Source: Eisenbergiella porci
GTDB taxonomy: Bacteria; Bacillota; Clostridia; Lachnospirales; Lachnospiraceae
Assembly (NCBI RefSeq): GCF_009696275.1
Contig: NZ_VUMI01000018.1
Span: 1-64,000, forward strand
DNA length: 64,000 nucleotides
Direction: 5' to 3'
Below, piece by piece: positions 8,663 through 17,329 of the stretch. The notes below the pieces were generated by a model that saw nothing but the letters and a program-made list of their open reading frames with translations, did no database searches and was not told where the DNA came from. The position numbers and the translations under genes are program-made. Each line of letters begins with the position of its first letter. The stretch's first letter is position 1.

Positions 8663-9505
8663 ATGCTGACAAAATCATATAAAAGAAAAGTACGTATACA
8701 GCATTCCCTGCTGTTTGTCATATTAATGATAATCGGACTGACCATGCTGGTCCCGTTTTTCTGGACATTGTCATCCTCTTTTAAATATGACAGGGAAATT
8801 TTTGAATATCCTATCAAATGGATTCCGGAGGTTTTCCGCTGGTCCAACTACCAGGAGGTGTGGACAAGGGTAAATTTCCTCACCTATTATCTGAATACGA
8901 TTAAGCTGTCCATAATCGTTACGGTCGGACAGGTCGTAACATGCTCCCTGGCCGCTTATTCCTTTGCAAAGATGGATTATCCGGGGAGAGACAAGATTTT
9001 CCTGTGCTATCTTGCAACGATGATGGTTCCCTGGCATGCCATCATGATCCCGCAGTTCATTATCATCAAAAATATGGGCTTTTATGACAGCCACTGGTCC
9101 ATTATCCTCATGAATCTTTTCAGCGCCTTCGGAGTGTTCCTGCTCAGGCAGTTCATGCTTGGTATTCCGATGGAACTGTCCGAGGCGGCAAGGATCGACG
9201 GCTGCGGGGAACTGAAAATATACTCTCAGATCATAATGCCCATGTGTAAGCCGGGACTGGCTACCCTGATTGTTTTTACCTTTAATTTCATGTGGAATGA
9301 CTATATGGGCCCCATGATTTACCTGAATACGGATAAACTCAAAACAATACAGATTGGCCTGGCCGCTTTCCGGACGGAATATGGCGCGGAATATGGTTTG
9401 ATTATGGCGGGAACCGTTTGTTCACTGCTTCCCATGGTGCTGATTTACTGTGTTGCGCAGAAATATCTGATTGAAGGTATTGCGTTCTCCGGCCTGAAAG
9501 GGTAA
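8663..9505 (+). CDS. Sugar ABC transporter permease (MalG/UgpE type)
   Basis: The second permease, 280 residues, six predicted helices, with the EAA loop EAARIDGCGELKIYSQIIMP at about residues 174-193. AAGGAGG-like sequence lies upstream, 18 bases after the first permease ends. Its C-terminal sequence IEGIAFSGLKG is the usual end of this family. It completes the membrane channel of the importer. It is followed by 30 bases and then the broken alpha-galactosidase gene. Confidence 0.93.
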   Translation: MLTKSYKRKVRIQHSLLFVILMIIGLTMLVPFFWTLSSSFKYDREIFEYPIKWIPEVFRWSNYQEVWTRVNFLTYYLNTIKLSIIVTVGQVVTCSLAAYSFAKMDYPGRDKIFLCYLATMMVPWHAIMIPQFIIIKNMGFYDSHWSIILMNLFSAFGVFLLRQFMLGIPMELSEAARIDGCGELKIYSQIIMPMCKPGLATLIVFTFNFMWNDYMGPMIYLNTDKLKTIQIGLAAFRTEYGAEYGLIMAGTVCSLLPMVLIYCVAQKYLIEGIAFSGLKG

Positions 9506-9537
9506 CGGGTAATTACCTGAAAAACGAGGCGCTATGA

Positions 9538-9885
9538 GTATGGTTATATTACATAAGGAGGTACACAGGCGTACTAAATGATATGCTCCCTTCCGGGGGC
9601 GATTATTTCCGTCTGACATCCGCTTCGGAAAATCAGATGTATGACAGCTGGCAGGTGGTATCCAAAGACGGAACGGAGAGCCTTGTAACTTTTATCCAGG
9701 TAAAAGGCCGTACAGGCCAGCGTAGCAGGAGAATATTCTTAAGAGGGCTGCACCCGGATAAGAAGTATCGTATCGAGGGAGAAGACGGCGTCTTCGGCGG
9801 AGATACGCTGATGTATGCAGGTCTTCAGGTCGCCGGGATGTGGGGCGATTTTCAGGGAAAACTGATTCATCTGGTGCAGGTTTAA
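9538..9885 (+). pseudogene. 3' remnant of a GH36 alpha-galactosidase
   Basis: Only the last ~115 codons survive. They read YTGVLNDMLPSGGDYFRL, then WQVVSKDGTESLVTFIQVKG, and end with GGDTLMYAGLQV and GDFQGKLIHLV, which match the C-terminal beta-domain of GH36 enzymes (about 720-740 residues when complete). An in-frame stop at 9535-9537 cuts the frame, and the whole catalytic barrel is missing. AAGGAGGT at 9555-9562 could drive translation of a ~100-residue peptide from the ATG at 9583, but that would have no catalytic residues. The gene was probably the last member of the ABC operon, so the importer likely served alpha-galactosides. Confidence 0.75.
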
Positions 9886-9920
9886 GGGGCAGTGAAAATA
9901 TAACGCAGGAAAAACAATCC

Positions 9921-9950
9921 GAAGCCGCCGTTTTTTGGCGGCTTCCTTTC
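9921..9950 (+). terminator. Intrinsic terminator of the sugar operon
   Basis: GAAGCCGCC (9921-9929) and GGCGGCTTC (9937-9945) form a perfect 9-bp stem with a loop of seven bases (GTTTTTT), followed by CTTTCCCTT. Confidence 0.7.
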
Positions 9951-10074
9951 CCTTACCCTGTCTGTAAAATTTATGAAAAAAAGAATTCTGGTTTTCCATG
10001 GGCTTATGTTTGCATACTTTCCTTAAAATAACCAAATAATAACTGCAGACCAGACAGAAAGGAATGCGGTAAAA

Positions 10075-11124
10075 ATGGAAAAAGACAGGAAAGAAACACC
10101 GGTTTCCCCGATTCTGGGCAAACAGAGCGTGAGCCTTCAGAAACCGGTATACATGATAGACAGCGCCTCCATTGTGGGGAAAAAAGAAGGGGAAGGGCCG
10201 CTGGGCGATTTATTTGACCTGGTGGGAGAGGACGACATGTTCGGCGCCCAGACCTGGGAAGATGCGGAGAGCACCCTGCAGAAGGAGGCCCTGGGCACCG
10301 CCCTGCGGAAAGCAGGCTGGAAGGCGCAGGAGGTACGATACCTGTTTGCAGGGGATCTGTTGGGACAGGAAATCGCCACCAGCTTCGGCCTGGTGAACTA
10401 TGAACTTCCTCTGTTCGGCCTTTACGGAGCCTGCTCCACCTGCGGCCTTTCCCTGACCCTGGCATCGATGATTATAAGCGGAGGCTTTGCGGATAAGGCG
10501 GCTTGTGTCACCAGCAGCCATTTTGCCAGTGCGGAAAAAGAGTTCCGTTTTCCTCTTGCCTACGGCAACCAGCGCCCTCTTTCGGCCACCTGGACCGTGA
10601 CGGGTAGCGGCGCTTTTTTGCTGGGCGCGGAGAAAACAGGGAAGGCCAGAGCCAAAATTACCGGTCTTACGCCGGGAAAAATCGTGGACTACGGACTGAA
10701 GGACAGCATGAACATGGGGGCCTGTATGGCGCCTGCCGCTGCGGATACCATTGAGCAGCATCTGAAGGATTTCGGCAGGCAGCCTGATTACTACGATAAA
10801 ATCATTACAGGCGATCTGGGAAAAGTGGGACAGACCGTATTAATTGACCTGTTGAATAAAAAAGGAATAGACATTTCCGGCCAGCATATGGACTGCGGCA
10901 TTGAAATTTTCGATGCGGGAGAACAGGATACCCATGCAGGAGGCTCAGGCTGCGGCTGTTCGGCAGTGACACTGTCCGCCTATATCCTGAAAATGCTGGA
11001 GGAGGGCGTGTGGAAGCGTGTATTATTTGCGCCTACAGGAGCGCTTCTGAGCAAAACAAGCTTTAATGAGGGACAGAATGTTCCGGGAATCGCCCATGGG
11101 GTAGTGCTGGAAAGTCCGGTATAG
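10075..11124 (+). CDS. spoVAD: Stage V sporulation protein AD (dipicolinic-acid-binding SpoVA subunit)
   Basis: SpoVAD is the peripheral SpoVA protein that binds dipicolinic acid at the spore inner membrane. It has a thiolase-like fold without thiolase activity. The 349-residue product shows the family landmarks PVYMIDSASIVGKKEGEGPLG near the start, LFGLYGACSTCGLSL (about 121-135), VTSSHFASAEKEFRFP and GSGCGCSAVTLSAYIL near the end. Length is typical (about 335-350). GAAAGGAATG precedes the ATG. It is not adjacent to spoVAC or spoVAE, unlike in most relatives, and begins about 125 bases after the terminator of the sugar operon. A clear SigG promoter was not found upstream; CATACTT near 10012 resembles a -10 but lacks a -35. 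Confidence 0.95.
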   Translation: MEKDRKETPVSPILGKQSVSLQKPVYMIDSASIVGKKEGEGPLGDLFDLVGEDDMFGAQTWEDAESTLQKEALGTALRKAGWKAQEVRYLFAGDLLGQEIATSFGLVNYELPLFGLYGACSTCGLSLTLASMIISGGFADKAACVTSSHFASAEKEFRFPLAYGNQRPLSATWTVTGSGAFLLGAEKTGKARAKITGLTPGKIVDYGLKDSMNMGACMAPAAADTIEQHLKDFGRQPDYYDKIITGDLGKVGQTVLIDLLNKKGIDISGQHMDCGIEIFDAGEQDTHAGGSGCGCSAVTLSAYILKMLEEGVWKRVLFAPTGALLSKTSFNEGQNVPGIAHGVVLESPV

Positions 11125-11591
11125 ATTAGTTTTTATAAGAGTACGTGTATGTGCATCGGGGGCTGCTGATTGCTGCAGGCCCCGATGTTATTGTATGATG
11201 GTGTGGTTGGAAGCCTTACTTTTATGCGATAATACATATGACATGGGAGAATTTTGTTCGACAGCGGTGTGTTATGGAAGTATCGGAAACAGCAGATTGG
11301 GCCTGGGGGATAACAGAGAAACCGGCAGGCTGAGCATCAAAGCACGCGGAACAGACATTGCCAATCACATGCGGCGGCAGTATAATAGCATTGCAGTTCA
11401 GCCGTATCCGGCTCCCGTGCGAAACCGGGGAGACACAGAATAAATTAAGCCCAAACATCCGTCCTTCAATAAAAGCGGTTTGTCATGGGTGGCTGCAGTT
11501 ACGGATCGGCTGCAGGCTTAGCTGTAACATAACGGCCGAAGAGGAAACGCTGATTACAGGAAATGCAGTTTCAGGAAAGAAGGATGAAGCA
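11125..11591. other. 467-base gap after spoVAD, no supported gene
   Basis: A stem-loop (CATCGGGG 11154-11161 with CCCCGATG 11180-11187) follows spoVAD but lacks a T tract. The rest holds an open frame around 11195-11443 without a ribosome binding site or recognisable family. Nothing else is supported. Confidence 0.4.
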
Positions 11592-11822
11592 ATGCGCACA
11601 ATGGAATTTAAAATGGAACGGCCCGGCCTGTTAAAGGAAGGCGACCATGTAACGGTAACGGAAGGAGTCCTTCCCAGCAACTATTATTATACAATTGACC
11701 CTTCCCTTGCCATGTCCGGCAACTATCCCTTCCGGGAAAAACTGTTGTCAAAGGAAGGAGACGTAACGGCCGTCATTGAAAACGAGAGGGGCTTCTATGT
11801 AACCGTAGCTTTTGACGAATAA
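11592..11822 (+). CDS. Small conserved-looking hypothetical protein (76 aa)
   Basis: A compact acidic protein with the central stretch GDHVTVTEGVLPSNYYYTIDPSLAMSG. It has no membrane segment or signal peptide. GAAGGATGAAGC upstream supports the ATG at 11592. The sequence has beta-rich character and ends in ERGFYVTVAFDE. I do not recognise the family. It lies alone between spoVAD and ridA, and a separate promoter candidate follows it. Confidence 0.5.
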   Translation: MRTMEFKMERPGLLKEGDHVTVTEGVLPSNYYYTIDPSLAMSGNYPFREKLLSKEGDVTAVIENERGFYVTVAFDE

Positions 11823-11897
11823 GAAAATGTGCAAAAGCTTTTATATTCCAGGGTTACGAATACCTCAATTATAGCTGATTTTTGACCACAATGATTC

Positions 11898-11926
11898 TTG
11901 CCTGACACGAAATTTGATGGTATGAT
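11898..11926 (+). promoter_or_regulatory. Candidate SigA promoter of ridA-shikimate kinase
   Basis: TTGCCT (11898-11903), 17 bp, TATGAT (11921-11926), 57 bases before the ridA start. Confidence 0.5.
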
Positions 11927-11982
11927 TGGAAAAGTGAAATTGATTCACATGACAGCAGCTGAAATAAAAGGAGGAAAATATT

Positions 11983-12360
11983 ATGTTAAAGAAAATAGCG
12001 ACCGATAAAGCACCTGCGGCAATAGGACCTTATTCACAGGCGATAGCAGCAGGAGAGTTTCTGTTTGCATCCGGCCAGATTCCGATTAATCCGGCAAAAG
12101 GTACGATTGAAGCGGAAGGCATTGAGGCCCAGGCAGAACAGGTAATGAAGAATATCGGAGCCATTCTGGAAGAAGCAGGCGTAAATTACGGCAGTGTGGT
12201 TAAGACAAGCTGTTTCCTGGCAGACATGGCAGATTTTGCTGCATTCAACAGCGTATATGAGAAATATTTTACAGAAAAGCCCGCAAGAAGCTGTGTTGCG
12301 GTAAAAGAGCTTCCCAAGAGCGTTCTCTGTGAAGTGGAAGTAATTGCGTACCTGGGATAA
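11983..12360 (+). CDS. ridA: RidA family enamine/imine deaminase
   Basis: A 125-residue RidA (YjgF/YER057c/UK114) protein, which forms trimers and hydrolyses reactive enamines/imines released by PLP enzymes such as threonine dehydratase. The family signature is complete: AIGPYSQAI near the N-terminus, FASGQIPINP, QAEQVMKNI, and the C-terminal RSCVAVKELPKSVLCEVEVIAY with the substrate-binding Arg. AAAGGAGG lies just upstream. The shikimate-kinase-like gene starts five bases after its stop, so the two are co-transcribed. Confidence 0.96.
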   Translation: MLKKIATDKAPAAIGPYSQAIAAGEFLFASGQIPINPAKGTIEAEGIEAQAEQVMKNIGAILEEAGVNYGSVVKTSCFLADMADFAAFNSVYEKYFTEKPARSCVAVKELPKSVLCEVEVIAYLG

Positions 12361-12365
12361 TTTAT

Positions 12366-12872
12366 ATGTATACAAAAGATAACATCGTACTGATTGGAAT
12401 GCCCGGCGCAGGCAAGAGCACGGTCGGCGTTGTTCTGGCCAAATGCCTGGGCTATCATTTTTTGGATTCCGACCTGGTTATCCAGGAGGAAACCGGCCGT
12501 CTGCTGCATGAAATCATTTCCGAAGAAGGGCTGGACGGCTTCCTTCAGGTGGAAAATGATGTGAACAGCCGGATAGAGGCGAAGCACTGCGTAATTGCCA
12601 CCGGCGGCAGTGTAATCTACGGAAAAGAAGCCATGGAACACTTAAAACAGATCGGCACAGTAGTCTATCTGCAGCTTTCCTGTGAGGAAATCAACAGACG
12701 GCTGGGCGATCTGAAACAGCGTGGCGTGGCTCTAAAGGACGGGCAGACGCTGGAGGAGCTTTATGCAGAGAGAGTTCCTTTATATGAAAAATATGCGGAT
12801 GTGATCCTTTTCTGCGAAGGAAAAAGAATCCGCCAGATCGTATCCGACCTGTCCGCTCACTTTGCCCTGTGA
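12366..12872 (+). CDS. Shikimate kinase-like P-loop kinase
   Basis: A 168-residue P-loop kinase of the shikimate kinase fold. Walker A is GMPGAGKST (residues 11-19), the first Asp motif is DSDLVI (about 35), and the lid region carries ERVPLYEKYAD, matching the RxxxY motif of shikimate kinases. Two substrate-site motifs deviate: the FRxxE motif reads FLQVE, so the shikimate-binding Arg is Leu, and the GGG motif reads TGGS. It may therefore act on another small molecule or be a divergent AroK. It follows ridA by five bases, which gives no hint of an aromatic pathway. Confidence 0.8.
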   Translation: MYTKDNIVLIGMPGAGKSTVGVVLAKCLGYHFLDSDLVIQEETGRLLHEIISEEGLDGFLQVENDVNSRIEAKHCVIATGGSVIYGKEAMEHLKQIGTVVYLQLSCEEINRRLGDLKQRGVALKDGQTLEELYAERVPLYEKYADVILFCEGKRIRQIVSDLSAHFAL

Positions 12873-12896
12873 ATTTTTACTTAACAGTATTTCTGA

Positions 12897-12936
12897 GGAT
12901 TCCTTTGTAACGTTATTTTATGCTGCAAAGGAATCC
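12897..12936 (+). terminator. Hairpin after the shikimate-kinase-like gene
   Basis: GGATTCCTTTG (12897-12907) pairs perfectly with CAAAGGAATCC (12926-12936), followed by a short T run. Probable terminator with a long loop. Confidence 0.5.
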
Positions 12937-13080
12937 TTTGTACAGTTAAAAAACACATGAGGCCGCGTAACCTTTTCCGGTTACTGTGAAAAAACTGAAT
13001 GGCTGCCTTTTCTTCTGCACTTTTTACAATTTGTGAATAATTACTATTTCGGATTCTCCAGATATATGGTATAAATAATT

Positions 13081-13107
13081 GTAACTGTGAGGGGTACTGA
13101 ACAGTTA
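13081..13107 (+). repeat. Right-end fragment of the MITE-like repeat
   Basis: GTAACTGTGAGG, then TACTGAACAGTTAT, matches the right end of the copy at 58654-58784, including most of the terminal repeat. No left half is visible in the 409-base AT-rich gap (12873-13281), which otherwise holds a terminator and a promoter. Confidence 0.55.
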
Positions 13108-13187
13108 TAAATATTTCATAATTCTTATTTACTCATCCGGCTGTATCAGCCATTGATTCCATTTTTTATATTTGGTATTCGAAGGAA

Positions 13188-13216
13188 TTGCTTTTTCGAC
13201 GGGATATGTCTATAAT
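13188..13216 (+). promoter_or_regulatory. Candidate SigA promoter of the Rpn-type gene
   Basis: TTGCTT (13188-13193), 17 bp, TATAAT (13211-13216). Strong match; the start codon follows about 65 bases downstream. Confidence 0.6.
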
Positions 13217-13281
13217 ATAACCTGTATAAAGTATACATCTTTTGGATTTACCAACAAGATTTAAGGAGAATGTATACTTGT

Positions 13282-14298
13282 ATGAAGAAAGAAAAAGATT
13301 CGGCAGTAAAAAGATTTCTCGAGAATCCGGCCCATTTTTGTGATCTGTTTAATGGATCGCTGTTTGGCGGGAAACAGGTGCTGAAGGCCGGCAGCCTGGA
13401 GAGCCTGCCGGGTGAATCTATTGTCAGCTTTGCGGATAAGGACGGCAGGTAGGTAACTGTTAAGAGATACAGGGATGCGGTCAGGAAGGCATGCGGAAAT
13501 GCCTTGTACGCCATATTCGCTGTGGAAGGGCAGGACAAGGCACACTATGCTATGCCTGTAAGGGAAATGCTCTACGATGCCATGAGCTATACCAGCCAGG
13601 TGGAGCAGGCGGCATTAAGGCATCGGGAAAACGGAGACTATCAGAACAGCGCTCAGTTTTTATCAGGCTTTTTCCCTGAGGACAGGCTCGTGCCGGTGGT
13701 AACGCTGTGCCTTTATTACGGAACAACACCGTGGGATGGGCCGATGGAGCTTCTGGACATGATGGATATTCCAGAGGAATTTGAGGACATGCGTCCATAT
13801 CTGTCAAATTACCGGCTCAATTTAATACAGCCGGAAAATGCGGAGCCGGATAATTTCCGTACGGACTGGAAGCTTATTTTTTCATTGCTGAAGATGGCCG
13901 GCGACGGAACGGGAATGAAGGAGTATATACAGGAAAACAGTGAAATGTTCAGACATATTCCACCGGATACCTACGATATGCTGAAGGAGCTTCTTCATGC
14001 GGACAGATGGTGGAAAGCAGATGCTGACAGCGGGAAAGGGGAAACGGATATGTGTAAGGCTTTGGAAGAAATAGAAGAAATGGCAAAACAGGAAGGGGAA
14101 ATTCTTCTGCTTATCAAGCTGGCCTGCAGGAAGCTTGAAAAAGGGAAAAGCTCGGAGGAAGCGGCAGACGAGCTGGAAGAAAGCGTGGAGACAATCAGGA
14201 AGATTTATCAGGCGGCAGAGGAATTTGCGCCGGATTATGACAATGTTCAGATATATCACAGACTGAAGAGCGGGAATGATTTTTCAAGCGCGCTCTGA
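13282..14298 (+). pseudogene. Rpn-family PD-(D/E)XK nuclease/putative transposase, split by one amber codon
   Basis: The frame encodes a member of the Rpn-like 'recombination-promoting nuclease/putative transposase' family abundant in Lachnospiraceae. Landmarks are FCDLFNGSLFGGKQVL near the N-terminus, AVEGQDKAHYAMPVREMLYDA, FLSGFFPEDRLVPVVTLCLYYG, and a charged C-terminal tail. A single TAG at 13450-13452 (codon 57) interrupts it. The frame before and after is the same, with about 282 further codons and no other stop. A CAG (Gln) to TAG change would explain it. Either the gene is newly dead, or the codon is read through, or it is a sequence error. AAGGAG at 13263-13268 lies 13 bases before the ATG. 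Confidence 0.8.
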
Positions 14299-14337
14299 AA
14301 CAGAAAGACTAAATTTCGGGAAAGAAGGTACATATAA

Positions 14338-15318
14338 ATGAATCAAAACGGCGAAAGCAGCAGGGGCGGACAGATCGGTCACGGCAGAGATCACAGCTAC
14401 CGAAGTAGTCTGCTCCTTTTTCTTGCGGCATCCATCTGGGGTGTGGCCTTTGTGGCGCAGAGCGTAGGGATGGATTATATGGGGCCGTTTACCTTTAATG
14501 GTGCAAGAAGCCTTATTGGAGGCACGGTTCTTCTGCCTCTAATTGTATTCCGTGAGCAGAAACAGAAGAAGGCAGAGACACGTAAGGAAACAGCGGAGGA
14601 GAGAAAACAAAGACGGAAGATCACGCTGATTGGCGGCGTCTGCTGTGGTCTTGCCATATGCACGGCAAGTATGTTCCAGCAGATCGGCATACAGTATACC
14701 ACGGTGGGGAAGGCCGGATTTATTACCACTCTTTACATTATCATTGTTCCCATTATGGGACTTTTCTTTGGGAAAAAAGTGAGAAGAATTGTCTGGGCCG
14801 GGGCGGCGATTGCCGCGGCAGGAATGTATCTGCTTTGTGTCAATGAGACACTCAGCCTGAACCGGGGAGATGTGCTTGTATTTATCTGTGCGGTGATTTT
14901 TTCCATCCATATCCTGGTGATTGATTATTTCTCACCAAAGACGGATGGCGTGAAGCTCTCCTGCATCCAGTTTTTTGTGGCGGGGATTATCTGTACAATC
15001 GGCGCCTTTCTATTTGAAGAACCGACCTGGAGCGGGCTGGTAAGCGGCGCAGTCCCTGTTCTTTATGCAGGGGTTATGTCCTGCGGCGTGGCCTATACCC
15101 TGCAGATAATCGGGCAGAAGCACCTGGATCCTACCGTGGCCTCACTGATTTTAAGCCTGGAATCCGTAGTGTCCGTGCTGGCCGGCTGGGTGATTCTGGG
15201 GGAGACGCTGAATCTGAAGGAAATATTCGGATGTGTTCTTGTTTTTGCGGCGGTAATCCTGGTGCAGCTGCCGGAGAAGGCCGGGGAGGCGGCGCTTATG
15301 TCCGGGGCTGATTCATAA
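14338..15318 (+). CDS. EamA/DMT family transporter
   Basis: A 326-residue drug/metabolite transporter with two EamA domains and about ten membrane helices. It starts with the family-typical LFLAASIWGVAFVAQSVGMDYMGP and repeats a similar pattern in the second half, ending CVLVFAAVILVQL. A hydrophilic N-terminal tail of ~23 residues and a basic loop of about 25 residues (QKQKKAETRKETAEERKQRRK) between early helices face the cytoplasm. AGAAGG lies upstream. Relatives export amino acids or related metabolites; the substrate here is unknown. Confidence 0.92.
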   Translation: MNQNGESSRGGQIGHGRDHSYRSSLLLFLAASIWGVAFVAQSVGMDYMGPFTFNGARSLIGGTVLLPLIVFREQKQKKAETRKETAEERKQRRKITLIGGVCCGLAICTASMFQQIGIQYTTVGKAGFITTLYIIIVPIMGLFFGKKVRRIVWAGAAIAAAGMYLLCVNETLSLNRGDVLVFICAVIFSIHILVIDYFSPKTDGVKLSCIQFFVAGIICTIGAFLFEEPTWSGLVSGAVPVLYAGVMSCGVAYTLQIIGQKHLDPTVASLILSLESVVSVLAGWVILGETLNLKEIFGCVLVFAAVILVQLPEKAGEAALMSGADS

Positions 15319-15347
15319 AACAGGTAACTTGCAATCAGCCGTATAAG

Positions 15348-15760
15348 GTGAATGGGGAAAAAATATGTTTTGGCAAGGGGATCCGGTATATAAAAAGATT
15401 GTTTATCAAAACCTGCAAAGCGGCAAACCGCTCAAATCCATACTGCACTGAAAATCTGAGAGAATGTCAGTTTTACCGTTTTTTGCAGGAGTCATCCTTA
15501 TGTAATCTGCCTTTGCCAAGATGCTATGATGTTTATAGCGTCGAGGAGACAGGAGAATTTGTAATTATTTTGGAAGTTTGAAGCATGGCGTAAAAGATTA
15601 TACGTGGCAAAGCTGCATTAAGGATTACCGCAGGGAGATTGCTTCTATGGTTCTAATTCCCATGTGGCAGTATTGCTGCTTTGGGGCAGGCTATGCAGAA
15701 TGGGGAGAAGATATTGATAAACTCATTGCAAATTATGAGTTTTTCTTATTTTGTCAATAC
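15348..15760 (+). pseudogene. Relic of an aminoglycoside phosphotransferase/ecdysteroid-kinase-like gene
   Basis: Two pieces in different frames remain. The first reads ENLRECQFYRFLQESSLC, NLPLPRCYDVYSVEETGEF and stops at 15579-15581; this is the N-lobe pattern of APH-fold kinases just before their ILEDL hinge. The second (from about 15581) reads YRREIASMVLIPMWQYC and GEDIDKLIANYEFF, typical of their C-terminal helices. The catalytic core (about 200 residues) between them has been deleted, so the gene is dead. Confidence 0.6.
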
Positions 15761-15920
15761 GCAGGAACATATACAATCTGTTTTGTCAAGTTTTTTACCC
15801 CCTTTTTACCGTAAATTTGTAACTGTTTAGTCTCCAATGTGATTTGGTTACGTAAATTTTCCATTACAGATTTGTTAATAGACTGTTAACTCTTTCTAGC
15901 ATTTCTGTGATTCCCTTGTT

Positions 15921-15949
15921 TTGAAACCGCCCCGCAGGTATAGTATAAA
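15921..15949 (+). promoter_or_regulatory. Candidate SigA promoter of the DUF3810 gene
   Basis: TTGAAA (15921-15926), 17 bp, TATAAA (15944-15949), about 70 bases before the start codon. Confidence 0.5.
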
Positions 15950-16017
15950 TAGGGGAAAAAACAGCCTGACGGGCCGGGAAAGATATTTGATTTGCCGGCA
16001 AGCCAGGTGAGCGGGGG

Positions 16018-17133
16018 ATGAGATTTTTGAAGAAGAAAATATGGTTTGCATTGTTTGCGGCAATCGTTGTAATCAATATTCTGGCATGGAACTGCACGGC
16101 GTTTTGTGACTGGCATATCCGGTTTATATTTCCGGTATCCATTAATACCTATGGCAGACTGATGTCTGTCTTTCCTTTTTCCGTGGGAGAGTGGATGATA
16201 GCCTTTGGTCTGCTGCTTCTGCTGGAAGCGGTGCTTCTGGCGGCTGTCAGGATTTTTGTGAGAAGGGAATGGCTGAAACGGGTGTGCAAAGGTTTCTATA
16301 CGGCTTTTGCCTGGATTTTGCTTGCGGTTTTCTGGATTATGACGTGCAACTGCTTTCTTCTTTACCATGCTTCTCCCATTGATGAAAAATATATGCCCGA
16401 AAAAACAGAGCGGGGTTATACTGACAAGGAGCTTGCCCTTGTAAGAGATCATATTGTGGAAAAGCTGAATGAACTGACTGTTGAGATGGAACGGGACGAT
16501 ACCGGCTATCTTGTATATAATGACGAAATTACCGCAGGCGCGATTACCGCCATGCAGGAGCTTGGAAAGGAGTACGACCAGCTGTCCGGCTATTATCCGA
16601 GGGCCAAGACCATCCATTCCTCTGATTTCCTCAGCCAGGAACATATGATGGGCTACTACTTCCCGTTTTCAATGGAAGCCAACTATAATAAACGCATGTA
16701 CATCGTGAACAAGCCGGCCACTATCTGCCATGAACTTGCCCATTTGAAGGGCTTCATTTACGAGGACGAAGCCAATTTTATCGGCTTTCTGGCCTGTATT
16801 AACTCCGATGACATCTTCTTTCAGTACAGCGGCTACATGAGCGTACTTAACTATGTGGAAAATGAGTTCCGTGATTCCATTAACCATAAGGCATCCAAGT
16901 ACTTTGGACATCCGGAAATAGCGAAAAGCGTTTACAGCGACGACCTGTTCCTCACTGCCGAAGCATGGGAAAAGGTGGAAGAAAAGGCCGTGATCCAGAC
17001 TGCAACCGTAAAAAAAGCCTCCAATCAGTTCACTGAAGCCACGCTGAAAATCAACGGAGTGGAGGACGGCATGAAAAGCTACAGCCGCGTGGTTACCCTT
17101 CTTTTGAAATATTACGACGGAATTTTATATTAA
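16018..17133 (+). CDS. DUF3810 membrane protein, putative zinc metallopeptidase
   Basis: A 371-residue protein with three hydrophobic segments in the first ~115 residues (about 8-28, 58-78 and 94-114) and a large extracytoplasmic domain after them. The domain carries HELAH at 238-242 followed by acidic residues (GFIYEDEANF), a gluzincin-like HExxH arrangement, so a membrane-bound metalloprotease is plausible. This is the DUF3810 family; the function is not established. A near-consensus promoter lies upstream, and a 27-bp perfect hairpin follows 3 bases after the stop. Confidence 0.85.
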   Translation: MRFLKKKIWFALFAAIVVINILAWNCTAFCDWHIRFIFPVSINTYGRLMSVFPFSVGEWMIAFGLLLLLEAVLLAAVRIFVRREWLKRVCKGFYTAFAWILLAVFWIMTCNCFLLYHASPIDEKYMPEKTERGYTDKELALVRDHIVEKLNELTVEMERDDTGYLVYNDEITAGAITAMQELGKEYDQLSGYYPRAKTIHSSDFLSQEHMMGYYFPFSMEANYNKRMYIVNKPATICHELAHLKGFIYEDEANFIGFLACINSDDIFFQYSGYMSVLNYVENEFRDSINHKASKYFGHPEIAKSVYSDDLFLTAEAWEKVEEKAVIQTATVKKASNQFTEATLKINGVEDGMKSYSRVVTLLLKYYDGILY

Positions 17134-17136
17134 ATT

Positions 17137-17198
17137 ATTTAACACAGGCTTCGTACAGGCCGGATGATTTTCCGGCCTGTACGAAGCCTGTGTTAAAT
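17137..17198. repeat. Perfect 27-bp hairpin after the DUF3810 gene
   Basis: Arms at 17137-17163 and 17172-17198 are perfectly complementary over 27 bp around the loop ATGATTTT. There is no T tract, so it is not a classical terminator. It may block transcription in both directions or be a small mobile palindrome. Confidence 0.7.
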
Positions 17199-17329
17199 GA
17201 AGCGGAACGGTTAATATCAATTTCCCGCGCTGCTTCTTTTTCTTTTGCCAAAAAGAATATTTTAACGCAAAACTCCTCATACTACAGCGTAGAAAAAACT
17301 ATTTGAACGCAAATCACAGAAAGCCCCGC

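Noticed and set aside
9990-10074. SigG promoter for spoVAD
   Set aside because: CATACTT fits a -10 loosely, but no -35 lies at the right distance.
11195-11443. 82-codon frame after spoVAD
   Set aside because: No ribosome binding site, unusual composition, no family; probably chance.
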